Source: Peltaster fructicola (Eukaryota; Ascomycota; Dothideomycetes). From it: a DNA stretch of 64,000 nt. Both the position numbers and the translations under genes were made by a program. Shown here piece after piece: positions 31,721-43,601 of this stretch; positions within the stretch are counted from its first letter, which is position 1, and each line of letters opens with the position of its first letter. Where the stretch lies: assembly GCA_001592805.2 (NCBI GenBank), contig CP051140.1:1861501-1925500 (forward strand), in the 5' to 3' direction. The notes beneath the pieces are model-generated. The model was not told the DNA's origin. It searched no databases and worked only from the letters and a program-made list of their open reading frames with translations.

Positions 31721-32425
31721 GGTGAAGTGTCGAGACTGTGAATCGGAAGCATTGAACTAGAGCAGGGGTACATGAAGCTGACCTCATGCCTTTAGCTGGC
31801 ATTCACTGTTGACAGCGAAGCCTTCGGAAGCATATTAGCCGATGGGGGCCAAACTGAATCAATGGTGATTGAGCTTCGGCTGGGAATAGCATACAACAGA
31901 TCGGGCTATGTTGATAGCCAAAACTCTGTCTTACTGGTCATGCATTCCTACGGCGGTAAGCAGAACGTTTCATCAAGCCGATACCTCGTTCTGCAATCAG
32001 TATATACGTGTTCGGAACGTCGATGGCAGGTATGACCGTTGGGTTGACCAGACTACTTGCAACACCAGGCACAGCAACGTACCAATGCGCGAGTGCGGTT
32101 CGATGCGTCTCCCTGCTACGGTCCATGGATGCTGGCGCTCATGTTCACACTGTTCGACATCGTTCTCGTGATGAGAGCAAAGTATTGACGTTCGTCATAC
32201 TGACAACAGTGATCCGTCAACAGGACTGCGCTACACACGCTTGGAGTGGCATTGCAAGGTGTTGTCGAAGGACAGGTGGAATGGAATGAATGCGAGCAGG
32301 ATCAGAACTCAAGTTGGCTTTGCTCAGCCTCATGAGTGGTCTGTGCAATGCTGACTAACACCAGACCGCATGGTTGTCTCTCGCAGGACAATCAGGCCGC
32401 CAGCTACCAAGCAACATTATTCAAC
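31721..32425. promoter_or_regulatory. Divergent spacer, stalk protein / sulfotransferase-like gene
   Basis: About 700 bases between outward-facing genes. Short overlapping open frames only; nothing recognised beyond presumed promoters. Confidence 0.4.
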
Positions 32426-33299
32426 ATGCTACCAGCACCAAAGAAGCAACATATCTATTGGATGCCCCTAAGAGGGCAAAACATCAAGATCATTGGTGCA
32501 GGTGGGTAGTATGGAGTGGATTTGTAGAGTCTACTAACAACTACAAGGCATGCCACGCACGGGAACGAATTCGTTCTGCGCAGCAGTCTCACACCTCGTA
32601 GACGGTCCATCGTATCATGTCGGTGTGCAGACAGCCGCGACCGGAGACGAGAACCACGTCAGAAGCTGGATATCTGTCCTTGGCACTCGTCCATATCGAC
32701 CCGAAGACAAGAAGCATGCCCTGGAAGTCCTCAAGCACGAACTGGACGGCTATGTCATGGTCACAGACCCGCCAGTACCACAGCTCGTTCCAGAATTGCT
32801 AGAGCTCTACCCTGATGCTATTGTCATTGTCACAATGCGCGACAAGAAATCTTGGGCTGTCAGCTTCGCCAAGATCATTGATCTGGTTCAGATCGATCTG
32901 CTGGCCATCGTATTCTTCTGGATTCGTTCCCTGCGCTTACTGCCAACGCTGTGGCATCTGTTCACGGCTATGAACATCGAGCGATATGGTTTCATCGCTA
33001 CAGCTAACGATGAAGTCCTTGTACGACAGTGGGATGCACATATGGAGATGATCAAGGAGCAAGTTCCAAGCGAGAAGTTGTTCTTCTACGATGTCCGAGA
33101 AGGATGGGAGCCGTTATGCAAGATCTTGGGCAAGCCCGTACCGAAAGACATGCCGTTTCCGCGATTGAATGATTCCATGGCTATCGAAGCGGCATTCAAG
33201 TCTTGGTCAATACAAGGACTGACGATCTGGGCAGGTGTGACCAGTGTTGCAGTTGCGTTGGTTTCGGTTATGGGATACCTACTATGGCAGAGGCTGTAA
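32426..33299 (+). CDS. Membrane-anchored sulfotransferase-family P-loop protein
   Basis: Two exons: 32426-32501 and 32548-33299, giving 275 residues. The join rebuilds the P-loop-like motif GAGMPRTGTNS, which in this fungal family (often mislabelled as an epimerase) corresponds to the 5'-phosphosulfate-binding loop of PAPS-dependent sulfotransferases. Other family features are the strand PDAIVIVTMRDKKSW, equivalent to the 3'-phosphate-binding region, and the helix ANDEVLVRQWDAHMEMIKEQ. A hydrophobic C-terminal segment (WAGVTSVAVALVSVMGYLLW) should anchor the protein in a membrane. The acceptor molecule is unknown. The stop codon is one base from the stop of the convergent AMP deaminase gene. 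Confidence 0.82.
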
Positions 33300-33300
33300 C

Positions 33301-36300
33301 TTAATGCATGGACTCAGGGGATGCATCCTTCAATCGCAGGGCAATGCCTTCCTCTGCGATGCTGCCCATGCTGGCAGATAGGCCATCTTCCGATGATTTC
33401 AGTGCTACGCTGCTTCTCCGAGGTCTACTGATCATGCCTGGGAAGACCTTGGGCGTGAAACTATTGAGACTTGTGCCAAACTCGTGGCCGACTGGTGCAT
33501 ATGAAGCCATCTCGTTTCCAGGCTGTGGAGCCGGCTGTGCAGCTGCTGCTACACTGTCCATCGTCATGTTGCCATCTGGTTTGTGGGATGACTTCAGCGC
33601 TTGCGTCGGTGTCCTTTGGTAGGCTTGAGGCGTCACCATATGATCGGGATCGGCATAGTGTGTGCTACCAGGCTGATGAGTGCTCATATCCATACCGATA
33701 GCATTGGTAGCTGATGGGTTTGTGATCATGCTCATAGTCGGGCTGGGTGGTGCTGCTAGATTTCGTGGTGTCAGAGTGCTGATGCTGGCTCTCTGCGCTG
33801 GTGGTGGCTTTGTATATCGATCGATCATTGCCAGTTCGAGCTGCCAGGTCTCATGTCTGAATGCTGATCGAATGTTTGGCACATTGGTCTTCGCCATGTC
33901 GTTGCCAAGGACTCCAGGCAGGTTGTAGTTCTGACCAAGCCAGCGCTGCTTGACGGTGTGCTCAAAGCCGCTCTGCAGGACACTGTGCTTTGCAAGTTCG
34001 CACATATCGACCGCACTCAGCTTGTATATTTGTGCTGCGACAGCGTATTCTTCGATAAGTGGCTCTTTGGTGAATGCAAATTGCAGAGGATCATCCGTGC
34101 TGAGACTGACATTTAGCCCTCGTCTGTAGTACTGTAGGAAAGGATTTCTTTCGTAGGCTAAGAATAGAGCATTGTTGCTCAAAGGGCTCATTGCAACACC
34201 AATCTGCTCGAGGTAGAAGATATATTGCAATAGCGGCACCTTGCGGAGCAGGAGACCATGGCTGATACTGTGGCAACAGAGTGCAGCTGCTGCCAAGTGA
34301 TCGGTATCGCCAGCTTCACCACAATGTGGTCGTAGCAGGAATGTGTTGAAGCCACGCTGCTTGCGCCAACCATTCAGCGATGCAATATTGGCAAACAGAT
34401 AGTATATCCAATACGTGTATGGCGGGTTCTGCTTTGTGTTCCAGTCCTTGGGCAGAGGGAATTTGCGATAGATGCGTCGCTCTGTCTTGCTCTCATCGTC
34501 AACGCTGTCAAAGCCAATCACTCTCTGCAGGAAGATGTGGAGCTTTGGGTGGCTGGAAGGGTCCTTGGTGACCTCGAACAGCGGCTGGAACACATTGACG
34601 ATGACCTCGTCAAAGCGCTCCATGAGACCTGACGACTTGTAGACATCGAAGAGACGAGGGATCTGTATCAGCCAGCGGACGTTGGGAGAGTAGAGCTTGT
34701 TGTCGACCACCCAGGCCGCTAGCTTGTCCCATTCGTCCAATGTTCGTCCATACACCGATATGCGCCACTCCATCATTTGGTATTTGCTGCTTTCAAGATC
34801 TGAGATGACTTCCTTGGTGATCTCAGCTAGGTAGCGGCCGTGTATGAAGTTGTCAGTCTTCAGAAAGATGGTTCGCAGTCTGCTTTCGCCAACGGGATTG
34901 TACTTCAAGTTGAACTTGTCGAACCGATGGAACGAGTCAGTATGAGCGTGCATATCCAGAGTGTCGATAGATAAGTCGTAGGCTGTCAGATTGATCGATT
35001 CGAAGACTTCCTTCAGCGTCAGATGTTTCCCGTCTCTATACAGGACAACCTCATCTGGCGATTTCTTCATCTTGCTCTTGATGAAGCGTAGAAGATGTTT
35101 CTGATTCATGCATGCCGAGTGATGGACATGAGTGTCTACCTTACGCACGTTGTAGAAGTCGCGGTGTGGTACAGCTTTGGTGTCGGCAATCTCTTGATAC
35201 TCATTGAGCAGCACATACAGGTTGAACTTGCCTTCGAGGTACTGTAGCCTCCGGAACGCAAAGCTCTTGCTAGGCCCGTCAGATGATATCGTCAAGATCT
35301 GATCCAGATCCATATAGAACTCGCGAATGGTGGGGATGTGCAGTATAGGTTCACCAAGCTCAACTGAGGTGGAAGTCTCATAGACTTGGTATACACCACT
35401 CTCGTCAAGCTTGTAGGTCATCTCTGAAGCTCCAGGTACAGGTAAGAGGTCATCCAGGTAGAAGTCTTCTCCAATGTCCTGGCCCATCTTACGAGGTTTG
35501 CTTTCTTGCTTTAGTGTGCCAGCTTGTTCTACCTCCTCAGGATCGTAAGCCTTTCGTTTACCATCTTCTTTCCACACCGGCTCAGGCATGGGTGGGTAGA
35601 CTTGCCACCCAGGTTCATCTCGTGGGTTATCTGTTGGTCCCTGCAATGAAAGACGCATGTACTTGTGCCGCATGTCGAGGATCTTCTGAATGTTGCTGTA
35701 GATGGCTGTGAGCTCGCTGGTAACATTTGAATCGCCGTTGGCATCAAGTCCAATACCAGCTCCCGCACCGTGAATGCCTTGTTGCTCCAGCAGTGGCTTT
35801 GCCTCGTGTGGCAGACCAGGATGCAAAGAGTGAGCTCGTGCTGCGCGATCAGCTTCGAGATACTGGTCAATAGACTCCTCAGGCAAGCCCACGGGTAAGG
35901 CACTTTGGAAACGAGAGCCATCACCACTGGTTATAGAGGCAGTACGCTGTCGACCTTGCATTACAGGGCTACGTCCAGATGTAGGACTTACATTTGATGT
36001 CGCCTCGTCTCCCAATGTTGCAACTCGTTGATGTTGGTAGAACTGCTTCGCGTCGACAAGACTCATCTGTTTGTCGAGTTGATAGTTGTAGTGTGTTGTC
36101 CGCCGTTGCTTATCTCGAGGTAGCACGACCTCATCGTCCTCTTTTGTTTGTGTATCCTCTCCTTCGAGCTCGATCGTTGCTCTGCGTGAAAGACTTGAGC
36201 TTTCATGAGGCTCATGATCACCATCTAGGCTATTGTCCTCATCTGCATCTGATATTGCCGTCTCTACATCTTCACTATCGTCTGTATCGTGGCCATTGAG

Positions 36301-36345
36301 GTGATGTGGCTGGAATGAAGGTCTTGCTGCGTTGCGTTGCATCAT
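33301..36345 (-). CDS. AMD1: AMP deaminase
   Basis: Single exon, 1014 residues. It converts AMP to IMP and ammonia and controls adenylate balance. The N-terminal third is variable, acidic and probably regulatory. The catalytic TIM barrel contains the zinc-binding region around [20 protein letters not shown] (about residues 400-420) and the late signature [17 protein letters not shown] (about 745-762), both diagnostic of AMP deaminase as opposed to adenosine deaminase. The Ser/Pro-rich tail after about residue 860 is longer than in yeast. Two tandem ATG codons start the frame at 36345. The 3' end abuts the convergent sulfotransferase-like gene. Confidence 0.96.
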   Translation of the reverse strand: MMQRNAARPSFQPHHLNGHDTDDSEDVETAISDADEDNSLDGDHEPHESSSLSRRATIELEGEDTQTKEDDEVVLPRDKQRRTTHYNYQLDKQMSLVDAKQFYQHQRVATLGDEATSNVSPTSGRSPVMQGRQRTASITSGDGSRFQSALPVGLPEESIDQYLEADRAARAHSLHPGLPHEAKPLLEQQGIHGAGAGIGLDANGDSNVTSELTAIYSNIQKILDMRHKYMRLSLQGPTDNPRDEPGWQVYPPMPEPVWKEDGKRKAYDPEEVEQAGTLKQESKPRKMGQDIGEDFYLDDLLPVPGASEMTYKLDESGVYQVYETSTSVELGEPILHIPTIREFYMDLDQILTISSDGPSKSFAFRRLQYLEGKFNLYVLLNEYQEIADTKAVPHRDFYNVRKVDTHVHHSACMNQKHLLRFIKSKMKKSPDEVVLYRDGKHLTLKEVFESINLTAYDLSIDTLDMHAHTDSFHRFDKFNLKYNPVGESRLRTIFLKTDNFIHGRYLAEITKEVISDLESSKYQMMEWRISVYGRTLDEWDKLAAWVVDNKLYSPNVRWLIQIPRLFDVYKSSGLMERFDEVIVNVFQPLFEVTKDPSSHPKLHIFLQRVIGFDSVDDESKTERRIYRKFPLPKDWNTKQNPPYTYWIYYLFANIASLNGWRKQRGFNTFLLRPHCGEAGDTDHLAAAALCCHSISHGLLLRKVPLLQYIFYLEQIGVAMSPLSNNALFLAYERNPFLQYYRRGLNVSLSTDDPLQFAFTKEPLIEEYAVAAQIYKLSAVDMCELAKHSVLQSGFEHTVKQRWLGQNYNLPGVLGNDMAKTNVPNIRSAFRHETWQLELAMIDRYTKPPPAQRASISTLTPRNLAAPPSPTMSMITNPSATNAIGMDMSTHQPGSTHYADPDHMVTPQAYQRTPTQALKSSHKPDGNMTMDSVAAAAQPAPQPGNEMASYAPVGHEFGTSLNSFTPKVFPGMISRPRRSSVALKSSEDGLSASMGSIAEEGIALRLKDASPESMH

Positions 36346-36805
36346 GGCAAGATGCAGGATTGTGCGTAAAAGAACAGTCTATTGACGCTGGTAGTAATAC
36401 AAGTACAACGTAGAAGCTCGTTAAGTCATCGATTCATTAGGTGTGGTCAGGTGTGCGGGAAAAATGCGTTCGTGTCGTCGAAGCTCGTGTAGCTGTTGGG
36501 ACCGTTGTTGTCTTTGTCTCCACAGCTAAGCAACATTGAATGAAGCTCTAACTTCTTCCTGTACTGATTGTGTGAGGACCGATGCGTGGTCGAGGGTAAG
36601 AAGATGAGTGATGAATGTCATTGTTCTAGCTGCATATGCTCGATTGTCATTCGATTATGGTTGCTCGCAGCGTGTGAAAGCACCATGTATTGCAGTCACG
36701 ATCTTGTCTATTCACTTATATGTACTGTGAGCTGTAGAAAGCATTGACAGCAGCAAGCAATCGAGCTCGTGTCGAGGATATGGCAACCACTATCGCGAGC
36801 AGACA
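36346..36805. promoter_or_regulatory. Spacer upstream of AMP deaminase
   Basis: About 460 bases holding the AMP deaminase promoter and the 3' region of the PAQR gene. No other element recognised. Confidence 0.4.
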
Positions 36806-37872
36806 TCACAGGCTACATTGCATATGATTGTGAGCGTAGTCCATAGCTTTCAACACGCCCACGAGATGAGTGTAAGCTGCTGTCAGAACCAGGACATGGA
36901 AGATTTGATGCGAGGTGCCCAAGATATCGAAAAGACCTGGATTGAACCTCTCAGGAACTCGAGCCTGCTACTGTCAGAATGCATGAGAGGCGTAACTTGC
37001 TAACTTACGGCATAGAGAGTCGCACCCAGCACATACTGAATGCCCTCGTAGATCATCCATTCGTATCTCATCTGTTTGTTGAACTGACCAGACCCATACA
37101 GTATACAGCCATGTACAATTGAAATCAGACTCGAGAGACCCATCCCGATGAACATCGTCGCTCTGAATGTACGCCATTTTGGCAATCGAAACTCTGGCTT
37201 GACAGATACAACAGCGCATGCGAGCCCGACACTGCCCATCTAATCTTATGTGTCAACACGATAGTGGTCGCCATTGGATCACCTTACCATGGTCCAGTAT
37301 AGTGCTTGCAGCTTCGGCGAGCAGTAGTATCCATAGAATATGTTTGGGACAAAGCTCCCGGCTATCAAGCATACGATTCCGAGATAATCCAAAGCATTTC
37401 CGAAGCGAGCTACAGAAAGACTGTGGTTGTTGATGGTGTGATACGTTGAGCTCATGCCTAGACATAGGGCGGCTCCAAGGAAGAAGCATCCACAAGCTAG
37501 AATATCACCACTCGTGATGTTGAGGTTGCTTTCCTGGATCTGCTGATAAACGGCAAATGCTAGAATCACTGCGACGACAGCACCAATCCCGTGCGAGAAT
37601 ATATTGACTGTCTCGTTGTGGATATACGTCAAGGAACCATAGCACCTTGCGTACGATCCAGCCGTGGCTCGATAGGATCCTAAGACGTAATGATTGTCCT
37701 GCCTCCAGTCTGGCAAGTCCTCATAAGATACAAGAGCTTTTGTCAATGGACTTCTTGCAGTGTCTGAGCCGTTCGAGGAACTTCTGTCGACGCTGGATGT
37801 GACGAGAGGGACTTGGTCCTCCATTGCCGTAGGTCTTCGATGCGTTAGCGTTGTGCCCTGAGGCGTGTCCAT
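36806..37872 (-). CDS. PAQR/hemolysin-III family seven-span receptor
   Basis: Three exons: 37288-37872, 37009-37239 and 36806-36964, giving 324 residues from the ATG at 37872. Donors are GTAAGG and GTAAGT. The family includes adiponectin and progestin receptors and yeast Izh proteins, linked to zinc and sphingolipid homeostasis through ceramidase-like activity. Features seen: the segment SYEDLPDWRQDNHYVLGSYR before the first span; the metal-ligand motif in MSSTYHTINNHS; seven hydrophobic spans; and the final HQIFHVLVLTAAYTH motif, whose two His complete the zinc site. The order E/S-H...HxxxH fits functional PAQR proteins. It shares a divergent upstream region of about 580 bases with the multi-pass protein at 38450. 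Confidence 0.88.
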
Positions 37873-38449
37873 GATTGTGGCCGAGTGATGGAGTATTGAA
37901 GAGTGCAGACTGAACAGCGAGTGAGAGATCGTGAAGGAGAATGAAGCACAAGGCTCGATACTATACACACTGTCAGGCTATGTGGATGTGGCTGTCTCCA
38001 TGCTGTGCATGAGTCTGGAATCCGTTCAGCGGCCCCTGGTTTGTTGATGGAACAGCCCGCGGCTTGTCTGCGCTAGCGAAACTTGGACAGACGGCACCGT
38101 GTGTTACACCCAACAAACATGACTTGTCGAGCGGCACGAGGTGCAGATACGTACGTGAGCGTATCTACACCGGAAGGCAATCTATCGACATGCCGACCAC
38201 TCAACTCCCCAGATTGGTACCTGTCTGCAGCTCCTCATGCCAAGGTGGCTTGAGTCTTTCCTGCATGAATCGCGATCCTCTCCTGGATGGCGCTGAAGCA
38301 ATGCACTGAGTTATGTGAGCGCTTCCTGAAGACGAGGCTGAAGCCAGACGTGGCAGCCTCATCCGGCCACAATATCATGGCTACGATAAGTTGTCTTCCA
38401 TGCCACTGCTCTCAAGCCAAGCATTACTTGAGCCTACCATACGGACAAG
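37873..38449. promoter_or_regulatory. Divergent spacer, PAQR / multi-pass protein
   Basis: About 580 bases between outward-facing genes; presumed promoters only. Confidence 0.4.
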
Positions 38450-40117
38450 ATGTCTTGCCCGCCAGATCTGCTCTACACATTTCCTGAATGTACTAGTGAC
38501 CTCAGAGCTGGATGGACTTCATCGCCAAACGTCAGAGGGTCGTTCTCGATCTTGTGGAGCTCATTGTTTACCATCTTTCTGTGTACCTGGACGGTACTCT
38601 GTCTCAATGTACCAGCGCCTGGTGACACTCTTTGGAGGAAGATCAAACGGAAGCTTCGTTGGTCTTTACTCGCCATCTTCGGGCCGGAGTTCCTAGTATC
38701 ATTCGCCATAGGACATCTTGCTGCTGCTAAGCGGTCTGTCAAAGCATTCCAAGCCCTTGGCCACGACGAATGGTCCTTACGACATGCATTCTATGCAGAC
38801 ATGGGTGGCTTCCTTCTCAAGACCACCGATCGTGAATGCTTTCCTGTCAACTCTGTGCATATCCATTGGCTCGTCGAACACAAGCATATTCCCTTCCCTT
38901 CTACGACAAGAGCTGAAATCGAGGACAAGAGCAAAGCGGATGTCTTTGCTAAGAGCATTACCCTTATGCAGACGAGCTGGTTCCTGCTTCAGTGTTTTGG
39001 ACGCTGGGCACAGCATCTTCCCATCACTACCTTGGAGCTTGGCACTCTTGCGTTTGTCTTCTGTACGATACCGACCTATTATTTCTGGTGGCATAAACCC
39101 TTGGATGTCTCAACTCCTACTGTGCTTCAGCACGATCTTGTCATAGCCACGTTAAGGACAGCGCGCGGCCTCCCAGTGAGTGACTACAAACAGACGCCAC
39201 TTGACTGGGTAGACGACCTCACTCCATCTTGGAGCCTCACAGTGATGCCGCATCTTGGTTACAAGTCAGAAGGTACACTAGAGCATCGTCTACCGAATGA
39301 TCGCCTGCCGAACATCAACTACACAGAGCAGATACTGTTGTTCTGCATTACCTGTTTTTACTCTGCTATACACATCTTTGGCTGGAACTTCTCGTTTGCA
39401 ACACAAGTCGAGATGTATCTCTGGCGAGCATCCTCTATCACACATCTGTTGGCGACTTTCTTGTTCTGGGTCATAGATCGCCACCAGTCATGGCACAAAC
39501 GAGGCTTCTATGGCCGGGCTTTCAAGAGAGTTGTTGGAGTCTTCAGATGGATTTGGAATACCCGAGGAGCCAGACGAGCCAGTACAATGGACATCATAGC
39601 AGCTGATCATGCCGATCCAGGTCAGGATGCGAACGATGTTCAAATGACGACCATCGTGGAGGACTCTGAAGAGTCAAGCACTGAGGACCTAGCGCTTGAG
39701 TGCGACGCAGTGTCGACAGCAAGTCCAAAGGCTTCTCAAGAGAGCGCAACGACAGCTATTAGGGATTTCGGAGTTGCGAGTGCTTCTGACGAACGGAATA
39801 TAAGCTCATCATCTGATAAGCAAGCAGACGTGACCTCAGCACCAGCAGATGACGAGTCAACGATCGAGACTACAACACCAATGGATCCCAAACAGATGGT
39901 GACGCCTTCGGCAGTAAGCAGCAAGCGAAAGACCAAAGCCGAGACCTACACAAACTACACTGTTCCGAAATATGAGGTTGTTTTCATGGTCACCGTGACC
40001 TCTTGCTATGCATTGGCACGTCTGTTCCTGCTCGTCGAGCTTTTCATAGCTTTCAGGAGCTTGCCTGTGCTTGCTTATGCTGAAGTGAAGTGGTCAGACT
40101 TCATACCGCACTTTTAG
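38450..40117 (+). CDS. Fungal multi-pass membrane protein of unknown function
   Basis: Single exon, 555 residues. Hydrophobic segments lie near residues 32-52, 70-90, 195-222, 290-312, 325-345 and 505-540. A long acidic, Ser/Thr-rich, probably cytosolic insert lies before the last spans (about 380-490). The N-terminal half contains conserved-looking blocks: HAFYADMGGFLLKT, then WFLLQCFGRWAQHLPITTLE, then PTYYFWWHKPLDV. These recur in a large family of uncharacterised ascomycete membrane proteins that often occur as many paralogues. No catalytic motif is evident, and transporter or receptor roles would be guesses. Confidence 0.78.
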   Translation: MSCPPDLLYTFPECTSDLRAGWTSSPNVRGSFSILWSSLFTIFLCTWTVLCLNVPAPGDTLWRKIKRKLRWSLLAIFGPEFLVSFAIGHLAAAKRSVKAFQALGHDEWSLRHAFYADMGGFLLKTTDRECFPVNSVHIHWLVEHKHIPFPSTTRAEIEDKSKADVFAKSITLMQTSWFLLQCFGRWAQHLPITTLELGTLAFVFCTIPTYYFWWHKPLDVSTPTVLQHDLVIATLRTARGLPVSDYKQTPLDWVDDLTPSWSLTVMPHLGYKSEGTLEHRLPNDRLPNINYTEQILLFCITCFYSAIHIFGWNFSFATQVEMYLWRASSITHLLATFLFWVIDRHQSWHKRGFYGRAFKRVVGVFRWIWNTRGARRASTMDIIAADHADPGQDANDVQMTTIVEDSEESSTEDLALECDAVSTASPKASQESATTAIRDFGVASASDERNISSSSDKQADVTSAPADDESTIETTTPMDPKQMVTPSAVSSKRKTKAETYTNYTVPKYEVVFMVTVTSCYALARLFLLVELFIAFRSLPVLAYAEVKWSDFIPHF

Positions 40118-40859
40118 CAGTGGGCAATGTTATGAGATATTGACGACATCATTCTCCTTTCTTGGCAATCAGATATGGTTGCGTGCGTGCTGCCTTCTGT
40201 GCCAACCGCATCTGCTGCTCCGTCTGACATCGGTGCATTGAGAATGTCCCAAGAGAACGATGTGATCTTGCCTGCGATGGTTGAAGTGACGACGTATGCC
40301 TCTGTAGCTGGGGTTGTTCGTGTGTCGTCCTCCTAGTCTGAGCGGTTCATCATGAGAGCTCAGCTGATAGTTGACACCTTCCGCAGGGCCTGCATGTCCT
40401 TCGCCTTCTTGTCCAGACTGTTGACGCAGCTGCTTCGATAGCACTGCTGGCCGCTCTTCGGCATCCTCCCTGGCTACCTTGGCTCTCCTTGCCACACCTT
40501 CGTTAGCGGCGATCTAGTCGCGCAGTCCATATTGCAGTCATCGAGCAGCCATCTTGACTTCAGATGTCCAGAAAGTTGTGGCAGGAGCTCGCCGAGTAGT
40601 CACATGTGACACGAGGGCTCGCAGAGCGCACTGCTCGCATCATGATGGTTGTCAGACGCGTCGTGTGATGTGCCATGTTGACACGAAATGAAGCGACCTC
40701 GGCTTCAAAGATGGATTGTAATAGCATTACTTTGATTGGTCGGAAACAGATCGGATATGCGCAGGAGGGCTCGAAGCTTTTAGCAGCACGAGGGTCTGAG
40801 GATCATTGACAATCTTCTGCTACGTTTCTCCTCTCACCACCATCAATCTCATCGCCGCC
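40118..40859. other. Spacer with a possible small spliced gene (minus strand) and the SDH1 promoter
   Basis: Between about 40137 and 40680 on the minus strand three coding-like stretches follow one another in different frames. One contains VARRAKVAREDAEERPAVLS, one contains TEAYVVTSTIAGKITS, and one ends in MRLAQKAARTQPYLIAKKGE before a stop near 40137. A start near 40676 would give an Arg-rich, mitochondrial-presequence-like N-terminus. I could not place introns that join all three, so this is a candidate gene with unresolved structure. The remainder to 40859 should hold the SDH1 promoter. Confidence 0.35.
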
Positions 40860-42846
40860 ATGTCCTCCTTCGCTATGCGGCAGTTCTCTGCCACGAGCAG
40901 AGTCGCCAGACAGCTGCAGCAACGCCGAACTTTCGCACGATCCGCCGTCGCTCAGAGAATCATCACACCAGGTGGACCACTCCGAGCAAAGGAGGCGTCG
41001 CCTCTTCTCAGCAACAAGTACCCCATCATCGAGCATGAGTACGATGCTCTCGTCATCGGAGCAGGAGGAGCAGGACTGAGAGCCGCGTTCGGCCTGGCAG
41101 AGGCTGGCTTCAACACTGCTTGTATCTCCAAGCTCTTCCCAACTCGATCACACACAGTCGCCGCACAGGGAGGTATCAATGCCGCGCTTGGAAACATGCA
41201 CGAGGACGACTGGAGATGGCACATGTACGACACTGTCAAGGGCTCCGACTGGCTCGGTGACCAGGACGCGATTCACTACATGACTCGTGAAGCACCTGCA
41301 TCTGTCATCGAGCTTGAGAACTACGGCTGCCCATTCTCACGAACAGACGATGGCAAGATCTACCAGCGTGCCTTCGGTGGTCAGTCAAAGGACTTCGGCA
41401 AGGGTGGTCAGGCATACCGATGCTGTGCTGCCGCTGACCGAACTGGACACGCTCTTCTGCACACTCTCTACGGTCAGTCTCTCCGACACAACACCAACTA
41501 CTTCATCGAGTTCTTCGCCATTGATCTGATCATGGAGGACGGCGCTTGCAAGGGTGTCATTGCATACAACCAGGAAGATGGTACTCTCCACAGATTCCGC
41601 GCACACAACACCGTCCTCGCCACTGGTGGATACGGACGTGCGTACTTCTCCTGCACATCCGCACACACTTGCACTGGTGACGGTATGGCTATGGTCGCTC
41701 GTGCTGGCCTTCCAAACCAGGATCTGGAGTTCGTTCAGTTCCACCCAACTGGTATCTACGGAGCTGGTTGCTTGATCACTGAGGGATCTCGTGGAGAGGG
41801 TGGATACCTCCTCAACAGCGAGGGTGAGCGATTCATGGAGCGTTATGCACCAACCGCAAAGGACCTGGCATCCCGAGACGTCGTCTCTCGCTCAATGACC
41901 ATGGAGATCCGCGAAGGTCGTGGTGTCGGCCCAGACAAGGACCACATCTACCTCCAGCTTTCCCACTTGCCGGCCGAGATCCTTCACGAGCGTCTCCCAG
42001 GTATCTCGGAGACCGCCTCGATCTTTGCGGGTGTGGATGTCACTAAGCAACCAATTCCAGTATTACCAACTGTGCACTACAACATGGGTGGTATCCCAAC
42101 TCGTTACACTGGCGAGGTACTTACTGTTGAGGACGGAAAGGACAAGGTTGTACCGGGTCTTTTCGCTTGTGGTGAGGCTGCTTGTGTCTCTGTGCACGGT
42201 GCCAACCGTCTTGGTGCCAACTCTCTCCTGGACCTGGTCGTCTTCGGTCGTGCCGTCAGCCACACCATCCGTGACAACTTCACCCCTGGACAGAAGCACA
42301 CCAACCTCAGTGCAGATGCAGGTGCAGAGGCTATTGCTACTGTTGACCAGATCCGTACTGCAGATGGTCCAAAGTCTACCAACCAGATCCGATCAGACAT
42401 GCAGAAGGTCATGCAGACTGACGTCTCCGTGTTCCGAACTCAGGAATCGCTGGACGAGGGTGTTCAGAAGTAAGTCTTGAATTCAGTTTGTGTGCATAGC
42501 AGCTAACAATCACAGGATGCACAAGGTCGATGCTGACTTCGCCAATGTTGGAATCAAGGACCGCAGCATGATCTGGAACTCTGACCTTGTCGAGACTCTT
42601 GAGCTCCGTAACCTGCTCACCTGTGCTGTGCAGACTGCAGAGTCTGCTGCAAACCGCAAGGAGTCCCGAGGCGCACATGCCCGTGAGGACTTCCCAGACC
42701 GAAATGACGACGAATGGATGAAGCACACTCTTTCTTGGCAGAGGAAGCCTCACGAGAAGGTCGAACTTGGCTACAGAGCAGTCGTCATGGACACACTTGA
42801 CTCTGCAGAGTGTAAGCCGGTGCCACCTTTCGCCCGAAAGTACTAG
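40860..42846 (+). CDS. SDH1: Succinate dehydrogenase flavoprotein subunit, mitochondrial
   Basis: Two exons: 40860-42469 and 42516-42846, giving 646 residues. The intron has a GTAAGT donor, a CTAAC branch site and a CACAG acceptor. This subunit oxidises succinate to fumarate in complex II of the inner membrane. An Arg-rich presequence covers about the first 40 residues (around [15 protein letters not shown]). Then come the FAD-binding fold [19 protein letters not shown] and the covalent flavin site [17 protein letters not shown] with its histidine. The active-site region is present in [19 protein letters not shown] and [16 protein letters not shown]. Length and motifs match the family throughout. 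Codon choice is more biased than in neighbours, as expected for a highly expressed gene. Confidence 0.97.
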
Positions 42847-43601
42847 AGTCAAGAAGCAGCATGGCGATCTAGATGGGACAAAATGCGGTGTACAACCTTT
42901 GTTGTAGATATGTATTAGAGACCTTGGTCTTTTGAGCGTTGCATTTCTGTATCAATTAGTTCACCAGAGGACATTGGCCACAGATGTCTCATCGTACGTG
43001 CAATGACCCATGTCGCTGGCGCATAGTAGCCTCATCGCCAGCTCCCAGCTGATGTGTCTGAGTGAATGCTATCGCAGAGCTAGGCTCTTTTGAGACATAC
43101 CGCTGAACACCACACAACACAATCCCCAACATGTCGACAGCGTGCTTTTTCACGTCGTTCAACGCGAACTTTGGAAATAAACCACCGATCGATGCATTTC
43201 AGCTTGCTGACTGATATTCTATGGCCAAATCCACAGCGGTCTTAAATTTCAGGCGTAAGCTTTGCCTCAGATGACTCGAGGACCATGAGGCTTCCACTGG
43301 ATCTGCTCCACGCAAGCTATCAAAGAATCTCGAACGCCATACATGTGCATGCATAAGCATTGCCCAATCCTGAGATGGGGATCTTCGAGCTCGTCAACGA
43401 AGGATATCAGACGCCACACATGTGCCTTCCTTAACTTCGACGGCGTGTCACATCAAGACTCTCAGAAAGTTCACGGCCAAGACGCTCAACCAGCTACATA
43501 TCTCGACAAAGCTGGCATAGGAGCTCGAGGTGATCCAGATCATCCAGCTCAGTGAACCAGAGCTTGAACAGGCTCGACAAAAAGCCAATGGCAATCACAT
43601 C
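42847..43601. other. Spacer downstream of SDH1, partly coding-like near its end
   Basis: About 750 bases. From about 43440 the frame of the next gene continues upstream and reads like coding sequence (KTLRKFTAKTLNQL, then ELEVIQIIQLSEPELEQ) but is crossed by a TAG at 43518-43520 and has no ATG. The TAG could instead be part of a 3' splice site. The earlier part shows nothing. Confidence 0.4.

Noticed and set aside
5501-36345. Purine gene cluster of xanthine dehydrogenase and AMP deaminase
   Set aside because: The two genes are 24 kb apart with many unrelated genes between, so clustering is not supported.
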